Origin: Chloracidobacterium sp. UBA3360
GTDB taxonomy: Bacteria > Acidobacteriota > Blastocatellia > Pyrinomonadales > Pyrinomonadaceae
DNA: 44,516 nucleotides
Assembly: GCA_002360555.1 (NCBI GenBank)
Contig: DEQS01000105.1
Span: forward strand, 272,115-316,630
Direction: 5' to 3'
A program made the position numbers and the translations under genes. The notes under the pieces were generated by a model that saw only the letters and a program-made list of their open reading frames with translations, searched no databases and was not told where the DNA came from. This document shows positions 18,170 through 24,423 of the stretch, piece after piece (positions within the stretch are counted from its first letter, which is position 1; each line of letters starts with the position of its first letter).

Positions 18170-19237
18170 ATGAAGAAACTGTTTCTTGCCGTAACAATTT
18201 TTTGTTTGTTCCAAGCGGTCTTTGCTCAAACTGCTCCGTTGACCCAAGCTGAGTACGTAAAGATGCTCTATGCGCTGCAAAAGGCTCCGGAGACAAAAGC
18301 GGATATTATCGAAGCACTGCGAAAGCGTGGCATCGATTTTATTTTAACCGATGGCATTCGCAGTCTGACAAGGTCCAAAGGAGCAAACGATGAAGAGCTA
18401 AAACGCGCGCTCGAAGAGGCCGGTCGCCGCAAGCAGGATCCTGAGGGTGCAAAGTTGCCGTCTGCCAAAGAGGCATCCGAAGTGCTTGAAAATGCTCGAA
18501 AAAACACTCTTGAGGCAGTCGAAGAGATGCCGGACTTTGTCGTAAAGCAGCAAGTTCAACGGTCGTGGGCGTTTGCCGGAACGGGAAGTTATAAAAATCT
18601 CGACCGCCTCGTTGTGGCTGTCAGCTATCGCACGACCGGCGAGGAAGATTACCGGTTGCTCTCGATGAACGGAATTTTGCAAAATGATCCTAAGGCGAAA
18701 AGTTCATACGAAGAAGCGGGCGGGACGAGTTCGACTGGTGAATTTGTAACGATGCTTGCGATCATATTTAAGCCTGAAAACGAGACGAAATTCACTATTT
18801 CCGACAGCGACGTTATCCGTCAGCGAAAGGCGCTTGTTTTTGAATTTGAAACGATCCGCGAAAAGGCTCAGGAAAAGATAGCCTATAGCTCCGGCAGTGG
18901 CAGTCCTGCGACGACGGTTAGCGGCATCAAGGGCCGCGTTTGGATCGACAGAAAGGACGGCCGTGTGTTGCGAATAGAAAGCGAGGCGACGGAGATACCG
19001 GTGACATTTCCGATCACTAGTGCAAAGCGGATCATCGACTATGATTGGGTGACGATATCGGATGGAAAATATCTGCTGCCTTCGCTTTCAGACGTCCGGC
19101 TCGTCGCACGAGAAAGCGGAAAACTGATCGAAACCCGAAACGTGATCAGATTTAAGGAATATCAGAAATACGGTTCGGATGTGAAGATACTCGACGACGA
19201 CCTGAAACCTGAGCCGGAGCCGAAAAAACCAAACTAA
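18170..19237 (+). CDS. Secreted protein of unknown function
   Basis: This 355-residue protein has a clear signal peptide (1-~19, VFAQT) and no membrane segment afterwards. Residues ~25-105 are helical and charged. The remainder is rich in alternating beta strands (e.g. KGRVWIDRKDGRVLRIESEA, then IIDYDWVTISDGKYLLPSL), a pattern reminiscent of LolA/LolB-type or outer-membrane lipoprotein-sorting beta folds. I do not recognise a family. The C-terminus is acidic and proline-rich (KPEPEPKKPN). Its stop codon overlaps that of the small convergent gene by a few bases. Confidence 0.7.
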   Translation: MKKLFLAVTIFCLFQAVFAQTAPLTQAEYVKMLYALQKAPETKADIIEALRKRGIDFILTDGIRSLTRSKGANDEELKRALEEAGRRKQDPEGAKLPSAKEASEVLENARKNTLEAVEEMPDFVVKQQVQRSWAFAGTGSYKNLDRLVVAVSYRTTGEEDYRLLSMNGILQNDPKAKSSYEEAGGTSSTGEFVTMLAIIFKPENETKFTISDSDVIRQRKALVFEFETIREKAQEKIAYSSGSGSPATTVSGIKGRVWIDRKDGRVLRIESEATEIPVTFPITSAKRIIDYDWVTISDGKYLLPSLSDVRLVARESGKLIETRNVIRFKEYQKYGSDVKILDDDLKPEPEPKKPN

Positions 19238-19377
19238 AACATGGTGTAATAGGCACTGGCAGCCGCAAGGCCGAGCCAAACAAGCCCCTTGCCGAGGAAA
19301 AATAGAAAGGCGATGATGCCCGCACGTTTTGTCCACTTACGGGCAGGACAGGTGAGTTTCTTTTCTTCGTCCTTCAT
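19234..19377 (-). CDS. 47-residue single-span membrane protein
   Basis: A very short gene starts at ATG 19377. It encodes a charged N-terminus (MKDEEKKLTCP), a basic patch (RKWTKR) and one hydrophobic helix to near the C-terminus (~residues 19-44, IIAFLFFLGKGLVWLG). The positive-inside pattern puts the N-terminus in the cytoplasm. It is squeezed between two genes on the other strand, and its stop overlaps the stop of the secreted protein. No ribosome site is obvious. The amino-acid pattern is far from random, so I think it is real, but no function can be given. Confidence 0.5.
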   Translation of the reverse strand: MKDEEKKLTCPARKWTKRAGIIAFLFFLGKGLVWLGLAAASAYYTMF

Positions 19378-19427
19378 AACAATTAGAAAATAACGTTTCT
19401 GCGTAGGTTTTTCAAACTTTGCTAAAT

Positions 19428-20117
19428 ATGACCTCAACTGAGCGGCGAAATACCGTTAGTAGATTTACGATTGCGGCGATCTGTTTTATCCTCGTTACTT
19501 GTTCGTTTGCCCAGACATCTCCGCCAGAAGAAGCAAATAAATTAGAGGCTCAATTGATAGAACTCAAGAAACTCGACAAATCGATCAAGCTGGACATACG
19601 TTATGCGACGGCAAACAATTTTGTCGGGCGAGCGGTATATCCCGAGGCTCGTGCATTTCTCCAACGCCCCGCCGCTGAGGCGGTTGTGCGTGTTCAGAAG
19701 TTGTTAAAGAAAGAAGGATTGGGCTTGGTGATATACGATGGCTATCGGCCATGGGCGATCACAAAACTGTTTTGGGAAGTCGTTCGCGTCGATCAGAGGC
19801 AATTTGTCGCCGACCCCGCAAAAGGGTCAAAACATAACCGAGGCTGTGCTGTAGATCTGAGCATTATTAACCTAAAGACCGGAAAGCCAATACCGATGCC
19901 GTCAGACTATGACGAATTCAATGAGCGTGCGTCGCCTGATTACAAAGGCGGTACCGACGAAGAACGGGCCAACCGCGATAAACTTCGACGACTGATGGAA
20001 GCCGAGGGGTTTACCGTCAACTCAAGCGAATGGTGGCATTTTGATTACAACGGCTGGCAGCAATACGCGATCTACGACATCTCTTTTGCCGAGGCCCGCA
20101 AAAAAAGTAAAAAGTAA
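19428..20117 (+). CDS. Exported VanX/DdpX-like D-Ala-D-Ala dipeptidase
   Basis: This 229-residue zinc peptidase is of M15D type and cleaves D-alanyl-D-alanine. A signal peptide covers 1-~28 (CSFAQT). Key residues are present: His136 and Asp143 in SKHNRGCAVD, Glu201 and His204 in EWWH, and Arg107 in YDGYRPWA. Export and the absence of vanH/vanA-like genes argue for peptidoglycan turnover or D-Ala scavenging, not glycopeptide resistance. ATG at 19428 is preferred over a TTG three codons earlier. The last codons (KKSKK) are encoded by the intergenic AAAAAGT repeat, so the 3' end has been captured by the repeat array. Confidence 0.88.
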   Translation: MTSTERRNTVSRFTIAAICFILVTCSFAQTSPPEEANKLEAQLIELKKLDKSIKLDIRYATANNFVGRAVYPEARAFLQRPAAEAVVRVQKLLKKEGLGLVIYDGYRPWAITKLFWEVVRVDQRQFVADPAKGSKHNRGCAVDLSIINLKTGKPIPMPSDYDEFNERASPDYKGGTDEERANRDKLRRLMEAEGFTVNSSEWWHFDYNGWQQYAIYDISFAEARKKSKK

Positions 20118-20207
20118 AAAGTAAAAAGGCAAAAGGCAAAAATAAGAAAGGCAAAACCGGATGTGGGTTCCGATTTTGCCTTTTTACTTTTGCCTTTTTA
20201 CTTGGCC
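20101..20207. repeat. Short-period repeat array A with inverted copy
   Basis: The left side is built of 7-nt units AAAAAGT and AAAAGGC. The right side carries the complementary units TTTTGCC and TTTTTAC in alternating order. The two sides can pair over most of the region. The array contains the final codons and stop of the dipeptidase gene (TAA 20115-20117) and the stop of the convergent YceI gene (20198-20200). Confidence 0.75.
20147..20185. terminator. Bidirectional hairpin between dipeptidase and YceI genes
   Basis: Two 15-nt arms (20147-20161 and 20169-20183) pair with one mismatch or wobble around a 7-nt loop, with T-rich sequence on both sides. It forms the core of repeat array A. Confidence 0.75.
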
Positions 20208-20860
20208 GCAGGCTTAGGACCATTGGCTTCGATCTGTAGGACGATCTTTACATCATCGGACAGCATCGGAATGCCGTTTGGCATGTTCGTGCCGTAATTT
20301 ACGCCGTAATCACGTCGGTTGATGGTCGTCTCAGCGGCGATGCCCATTTTTGCACCCGCCTTGTCCGTCGCATCGACCCAGCCAACGATATCAAACGGGA
20401 AGGTGATCGATTTTGTCACGCCTTTCATCGTGAAATCACCGGTAAGCAGATAACCTTTGCCTTTCTTCGCAACTTTGGTGCTCTTGAAAGTGATGTCGGC
20501 AAATTTCTCGACTTCAAAGAAATCTTTTGACCGGAGGTGATTGTCCCGCGGGGCAACGCCCGTATCAACGCTGGTCGCCTTTGCGGAAAATTCGACCGTC
20601 GATTTGGTTACGTCTTTGCTGTCGAAATTGACCGTTCCGGTAAAGTCACGGAAAAATCCCGGCACCTCGATCAGGCCCATGTGCCGGACCTTAAATCCGA
20701 TAAAGCTGTGGGCTTTATCAAAGGAATAAGCACCCGAATCGCCGACCTTGTTGCCGGCAAATCGTTGGTCAAATGATACGTTGACGGCCTGTGTTCCGGT
20801 CTGTGAAAAAATGACAAAGGCAAAAAGGGCAAAGCCTATTAGCACTGAAGTTCGTTTCAT
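20198..20860 (-). CDS. YceI-family periplasmic lipid-binding-like protein
   Basis: This 220-residue protein has a signal peptide (1-~26) and a YceI beta barrel. Typical blocks are DKAHSFIGFKVRHMG, FRDFTGTVNF, NHLRSKDFF and GDFTMKGVTKSITFP. The family binds long hydrophobic molecules such as polyisoprenoids in an elongated cavity in the periplasm; the ligand here is unknown. It is 29 nt downstream of a small secreted-protein gene on the same strand and may share its transcript. Confidence 0.92.
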   Translation of the reverse strand: MKRTSVLIGFALFAFVIFSQTGTQAVNVSFDQRFAGNKVGDSGAYSFDKAHSFIGFKVRHMGLIEVPGFFRDFTGTVNFDSKDVTKSTVEFSAKATSVDTGVAPRDNHLRSKDFFEVEKFADITFKSTKVAKKGKGYLLTGDFTMKGVTKSITFPFDIVGWVDATDKAGAKMGIAAETTINRRDYGVNYGTNMPNGIPMLSDDVKIVLQIEANGPKPAAK

Positions 20861-20889
20861 AATGATCTACTCCCAAATCAAAGACTGTT

Positions 20890-21288
20890 TTATTTTATAG
20901 CTAATGTGATCGAAAACTTTTTAGACACATTCGATGTGGCATTTCGTTTTACAAAGATCATGTAATCACCGGTCTCCGGCACTTCAAATTCAAGTGTAGG
21001 AACGGCCAAGTCGGTGCTCTCGTAGTTTACATCCTCAATGTCCTGACTAAAAACACTGTACGAAAAATTGTCTGAGTCTGAGTTGGTTACGTAAACCTTT
21101 TGGCCTTTCCTGGCGCCAAAAACAAATTCATATTGCGAATCGCCCTTGAGGCTGCCGGTCAATACAGTACTGGATTTGCCCTTGGCGAATTTGATCCTGT
21201 TCGGTTCGGCCTTGCCGCCGCCTTGAGCAAATGACGAAACTGCGAATGCAAAAAATGCGATAACTACGAGAAAAGACGCTCTTTTCAT
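20890..21288 (-). CDS. Small secreted PPC-like beta protein (paralogue 1)
   Basis: A 132-residue protein with signal peptide (1-~21, SSFAQGG). The mature part is a beta sandwich like bacterial pre-peptidase C-terminal (PPC) domains: GSLKGDSQYEFVFGARKGQ, then PETGDYMIFVKRN, ending FSITLAIK. ATG at 21288 was chosen because AGGAGA lies ~10 nt upstream and the signal peptide starts here. PPC domains usually sit at the C-terminus of secreted enzymes; a free-standing copy may bind a partner or a surface. The next gene upstream is a diverged copy. Confidence 0.65.
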   Translation of the reverse strand: MKRASFLVVIAFFAFAVSSFAQGGGKAEPNRIKFAKGKSSTVLTGSLKGDSQYEFVFGARKGQKVYVTNSDSDNFSYSVFSQDIEDVNYESTDLAVPTLEFEVPETGDYMIFVKRNATSNVSKKFSITLAIK

Positions 21289-21366
21289 TGTGATGGATTC
21301 TCCTAAAATTGTTTTGTTTATACTTATCAACCGCAATACGATGCGGATATCGACCGGCAAGTTTGT

Positions 21367-21753
21367 CTACTTAATTGTGATGGTCATCGAAAAACGCGAG
21401 ACCCGCGGCCCCGCAATTTTTTTCCTGACGGTAAATAGATAATCGTCAGTCTCAGGAATCTCAAAAGTATAGGTGGACGAGCTGTCAAAATCTCCCTCGT
21501 CAAAATATTCTTCGTTAAAAACACGAAAATCAAAGATATTCCACGTAGCATTTTTGATGGTCACAGTCTGACCTTTAAAGCCCGCAAATACATAATCCTT
21601 CACCTGCCCGTTTCGTAATGTCCCTTTTAGTAAAGCACTTGAGTTTTGTGCCGCCAAAACTATTCTTATAGGTTCGGCTTTACCGCCTTGGCCGTAGGCC
21701 AGTGACGAGCCTATCGAAAAAAAGGCGGCAATTAGTAGTAGATACGATCTCAT
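21367..21753 (-). CDS. Small secreted PPC-like beta protein (paralogue 2)
   Basis: A 128-residue protein with signal peptide (1-~21, LAYGQGG). It aligns along its length with the following gene: GGKAEPIRI / GGKAEPNRI, GTLRNGQVKDYVFAGFKGQ / GSLKGDSQYEFVFGARKGQ, IPETDDYLFTVRK / VPETGDYMIFVKR, SMTITIK / SITLAIK. The pair is therefore a tandem duplication that has diverged strongly. The function is unknown. It is the first gene of the row that continues into the YceI gene. Confidence 0.65.
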   Translation of the reverse strand: MRSYLLLIAAFFSIGSSLAYGQGGKAEPIRIVLAAQNSSALLKGTLRNGQVKDYVFAGFKGQTVTIKNATWNIFDFRVFNEEYFDEGDFDSSSTYTFEIPETDDYLFTVRKKIAGPRVSRFSMTITIK

Positions 21754-21801
21754 AAACTACAGGCGAGTATTTTCCCAACGACTCTGATAATATACCGCAT
21801 T

Positions 21802-22314
21802 ATGAACAGACCTGAAACGCACGAATTTGCTCCGTATTACAACACCTATATCTCTTTGATCGAAGACAATGCGGTCCTGCCTGTTTTAGATGCACAAACG
21901 GCCGAGATCCGCGCATTGCTTTCTGATCTGCCTGAGGAAAAAGGCACTTACGCTTACGCTGACGGAAAGTGGACTATCAAGCAATTGCTAAGCCATTTGA
22001 TAGACGGAGAGCGAATATTTGCGTATCGAATATTACGCATCTCGCGCGGCGATAAAACACCGATCGAGGGTTTTGAACAAGACGATTACATCGAGACGTC
22101 AAACGCAAACAATCGTTCGTTCGCTGATCTGCTCGACGAATTTGACCATGAACGTCAAGCGAATCTGCTGCTTGTAAAAAATCTCACAGGCGAAGCCTCG
22201 CTTAGGATGGGCACAGCGAGCAACAACCCCGTTTCAGTGCGGGCGCTCGTGTACATAATGGCGGGCCACGTTAAGCATCACGTTGCCATTCTGCAAGAGC
22301 GGTACCTCTCATAA
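21802..22314 (+). CDS. DinB-like metal-dependent protein
   Basis: A 170-residue four-helix-bundle protein of the DinB_2 type. The likely metal ligands are His65 (QLLSHLIDGE) and His156/His159/His160 (GHVKHHVAIL). The conserved GKWTIKQLLSHL block matches DinB/YfiT proteins, some of which are thiol-dependent transferases using bacillithiol or mycothiol. A bacillithiol deacetylase at 26699 in this window makes a bacillithiol S-transferase role plausible, though unproven. Its TAA is followed directly by the ATG of the flavoprotein gene, so the two are translationally adjacent. Confidence 0.8.
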   Translation: MNRPETHEFAPYYNTYISLIEDNAVLPVLDAQTAEIRALLSDLPEEKGTYAYADGKWTIKQLLSHLIDGERIFAYRILRISRGDKTPIEGFEQDDYIETSNANNRSFADLLDEFDHERQANLLLVKNLTGEASLRMGTASNNPVSVRALVYIMAGHVKHHVAILQERYLS

Positions 22315-23472
22315 ATGAACTTTGATGCCATCGTTATTGGCGGTGGAGCCGCGGGCTTGTTTTGCGCGATCACTGCCGGCAAGCGCGGCAAGCGGGTGCT
22401 GGTGATCGAGCACAACCAAGAGGTCGGCCGCAAGATCATCATCTCCGGCGGCGGGCGATGCAATTTTACAAACCTCAACGTTACGGCCGAAAATTTTATC
22501 TCCCAAAATCCTCACTTTTGTAAATCCGCCTTGGCCGGGTTTACTCCGCAAGATTTTACAGAGCTCGTCCGCAAACACAAGATCGCATATTACGAAAAAA
22601 CTCTGGGTCAGCTCTTTTGCCGCGAAAGTTCGCGGCTGATCGTCGATATGCTGCTGACCGAATGCGACAAAGCAAAAGTCCAGATAAAAACGGGCTGCTC
22701 AGTCACGGGCGTGAGTCGCGGCGACGACTATCAGGTTGAGACCAGTCAAGGTATATTTACCGCCGCAAAAGTGATCGTTGCGTGCGGCGGGCTATCGTTT
22801 CCAAAGATCGGTGCGACCGGATTTGGCTATGACATCGCTCGTCAGTTTGGGCTGAAGATCGTCGAGACAAGACCGTCGCTTGTCGCTCTGGTGATGGAGG
22901 GCAAGGCCTACGCTCCGCTTGCCGGCATATCAATGGAGGTCGTCGCATCGAGCGACGATCATGCTTTCCGCGAAAATATCGTATTCACGCATCGCGGGAT
23001 GTCCGGGCCGGCCGTTTTGCAGGTCTCAAATTACTGGCGGGCTGGAGTACCTGTTTCGTTTCACCTCACGCCTGAAACAGACGTCACGAAGCTCCTGACC
23101 GCTAACCGAACAAGCCGCAAGAATCTGAACAATATTCTTTCTGAGATATTTCCGCTGAGGTTTGCGACCGCTTTTGCCGAAAGAGAATTTGATAACAAGC
23201 CGCTATATCAAATGAATGACCGCGAGTTTGACGAACTGATCGAAAAACTAAATGGCTGGCAGGTAAAATTTTCTACGACCGAGGGCTATGACCGGGCCGA
23301 GGTGACGCTTGGCGGCGTCTCAACACGCGAACTCTCTTCGAAAACGATGGAGTCAAAAAAAATGCCGGGGCTCTACTTTATTGGTGAGGTTGTCGATGTG
23401 ACCGGTTGGCTCGGCGGATACAACTTTCAATGGGCTTGGTCGTCGGGGTTTGCCGCCGGAAATGCGATTTAA
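22315..23472 (+). CDS. HI0933/BaiN-family flavoprotein
   Basis: This 385-residue FAD-dependent protein belongs to the HI0933-like family. The N-terminal dinucleotide fold is IVIGGGAAGLFCAI (residues 6-19), with EVGRKIIISGGGRCNFTN next, the hallmark of the family. The C-terminus has the matching FAD contact (GEVVDVTGWLGGYNFQWA). Members are flavoprotein reductases of unsettled substrate; the BaiN activity on bile acids should not be assumed here. Its ATG immediately follows the DinB-like stop. Confidence 0.88.
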   Translation: MNFDAIVIGGGAAGLFCAITAGKRGKRVLVIEHNQEVGRKIIISGGGRCNFTNLNVTAENFISQNPHFCKSALAGFTPQDFTELVRKHKIAYYEKTLGQLFCRESSRLIVDMLLTECDKAKVQIKTGCSVTGVSRGDDYQVETSQGIFTAAKVIVACGGLSFPKIGATGFGYDIARQFGLKIVETRPSLVALVMEGKAYAPLAGISMEVVASSDDHAFRENIVFTHRGMSGPAVLQVSNYWRAGVPVSFHLTPETDVTKLLTANRTSRKNLNNILSEIFPLRFATAFAEREFDNKPLYQMNDREFDELIEKLNGWQVKFSTTEGYDRAEVTLGGVSTRELSSKTMESKKMPGLYFIGEVVDVTGWLGGYNFQWAWSSGFAAGNAI

Positions 23473-23482
23473 AAAGGGCGGA

Positions 23483-23561
23483 GGCAACGTCTCCCACACC
23501 GTTGCCCCCTATTTTCGCGTCGCACACAGGGTGTGTGCGGTCGCGAAAAGTGATCTTTTTT
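23483..23561 (+). terminator. Double hairpin terminator after the HI0933-like gene
   Basis: A first stem GGCAACG/CGTTGCC (23483-23489 with 23500-23506) is followed by a longer GC-rich stem. In the second, TTTTCGCG plus CGCACAC (23512-23527) pairs with GTGTGCG plus CGCGAAAA (23533-23549). A T-run ends at 23561. Confidence 0.7.
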
Positions 23562-23581
23562 CGTGCATACAAAGAATTGCT

Positions 23582-23610
23582 TTGTATATTTATCAATCGT
23601 TCGCTATACT
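23582..23610 (+). promoter_or_regulatory. Sigma-70-like promoter of the CI-like gene
   Basis: TTGTAT (23582-23587) and TATACT (23605-23610) are 17 nt apart. The predicted start near 23617 lies just before the 24-bp palindrome. Confidence 0.6.
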
Positions 23611-23622
23611 CGTTAATTGAAC

Positions 23623-23646
23623 GATTGTGTAAAATTTTACACAATC
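23623..23646. promoter_or_regulatory. Perfect 24-bp palindrome, likely operator
   Basis: GATTGTGTAAAA is followed directly by its exact reverse complement, with the axis between 23634 and 23635. It covers about +6 to +29 of the predicted transcript and ends 30 nt before the ATG of the HTH gene. The position suits autorepression by blocking transcription. The transcribed sequence could also fold into a hairpin. Confidence 0.75.
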
Positions 23647-23675
23647 ATTGAATCGTGTCAAGCGCAAATTCAATA

Positions 23676-24089
23676 ATGGACAAGAATTCTGCATTCACAG
23701 CCAGATTCATCGAAGCCTGCGGTTCGGCTGAGCCATCCAAGGTTCGGCTATTGCTGAACATTTCCTATCAGGCAGCCAAGAATTATCTAAATGGCAGGCT
23801 GCCGCAGACCGAAGTCCTCATCACGATCGCCGAGCGGACATCATGCTCGATCGACTGGCTGCTTACCGGCCGCGGAAAAAAATTTCTCGACGGATCGCCG
23901 TCACAAGACACACCTATATCCACGGGCCAATTTGATGAATTGGTCAGGAAAGTAAAAGTGGAAGTAATCAACGAATTGAGCGGGAGCCAAAATGCGGGCG
24001 GACCCAAGATCGTTAGATTACAGCCAAGCGAGTTAATGTCGGAAAAGGTCGTAGACGAAGTCGAGACCTTGACCGGGAGTCAACCTTAA
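23676..24089 (+). CDS. CI-like helix-turn-helix transcription regulator
   Basis: A 137-residue protein whose residues ~8-65 match the phage CI repressor-type helix-turn-helix: a first helix, RLLLNISYQAAKNYLNGRLP as turn and recognition helices, then ITIAERTSCSIDWLLTGRGKKF. After it there is only a short linker and a predicted helix (~90-105), with no S24 peptidase domain as in full CI or LexA proteins. ATG at 23676 is preferred; a GTG at 23655 is an in-frame alternative, and neither has a clear ribosome site. A promoter and perfect palindrome lie just upstream. The neighbouring TPR protein carries an S24-like domain without a DNA-binding part, so the two may work as one split regulator. Confidence 0.75.
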   Translation: MDKNSAFTARFIEACGSAEPSKVRLLLNISYQAAKNYLNGRLPQTEVLITIAERTSCSIDWLLTGRGKKFLDGSPSQDTPISTGQFDELVRKVKVEVINELSGSQNAGGPKIVRLQPSELMSEKVVDEVETLTGSQP

Positions 24090-24113
24090 CGGTAGCTCGG
24101 ACCTATCGGACAA

Positions 24114-24347
24114 TTAGAAGCCGATCCAATAGATCTCTTCTGCGATCGCCATGATGATATCGACCGAGATCTGACCATCGCCGGGTGCGGTCGTGGCAAA
24201 ATCGCCCCCACAATTTTCCGTGCATGGAGGTGGACAAGTTTCTTGTCCGTTTTCGCACTTGTAGCCACCGCTACCTTGATTGCCGTCGGCAAGGACGGTC
24301 GCGCAGAACATCGATACGATCAAAAACAATTTAATAGTCGTTTTCAT
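24114..24347 (-). CDS. Small secreted Cys-containing peptide precursor
   Basis: A 77-residue product with signal peptide (1-~20, SMFCATVLA) and a mature part of about 57 residues. That part has a Gly-rich start (DGNQGSGG), four cysteines spaced C-x6-C-x3-C-x3-C, an acidic linker and a hydrophobic/amphipathic C-terminus (ISVDIIMAIAEEIYWIGF). ATG at 24347 has GGAGA seven bases upstream. It lies between the HTH gene (converging) and the TPR gene (diverging, 76 nt between ATGs). Secreted peptide genes next to TPR regulators recall RRNPP quorum-sensing cassettes of Firmicutes. It could equally be a structural or surface peptide; no family is recognised. Confidence 0.6.
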   Translation of the reverse strand: MKTTIKLFLIVSMFCATVLADGNQGSGGYKCENGQETCPPPCTENCGGDFATTAPGDGQISVDIIMAIAEEIYWIGF

Positions 24348-24371
24348 TTTTTTCTCCAATAGTTTTTAGTC

Positions 24372-24400
24372 TTGATGTGTAGGCACATCAGGCATATACT
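24372..24400 (+). promoter_or_regulatory. Sigma-70-like promoter of the TPR gene
   Basis: TTGATG (24372-24377) and TATACT (24395-24400) are 17 nt apart, about 24 nt before the ATG of the TPR gene. The -10 hexamer is identical to that of the HTH gene. Confidence 0.6.
24373..24390. promoter_or_regulatory. Inverted repeat within the promoter spacer, likely operator
   Basis: TGATGTG (24373-24379) and CACATCA (24384-24390) are perfect inverted arms separated by TAGG. They cover the -35 box and most of the spacer, so a bound protein would exclude RNA polymerase. The half-site resembles that of the upstream palindrome (GATGTGTA versus GATTGTGTA). Confidence 0.6.
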
Positions 24401-24423
24401 AGCAGAGAAATTTGTCGCGGCTT

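Noticed and set aside
19428..20117. Vancomycin-resistance gene vanX
   Set aside because: The catalytic motifs fit, but the protein has a signal peptide and there is no vanH, vanA or vanRS nearby. A cell-wall recycling role is more likely.
22315..23472. Bile-acid reductase BaiN
   Set aside because: Family similarity is to the broad HI0933 group. There are no other bai genes, so the specific function is not supported.
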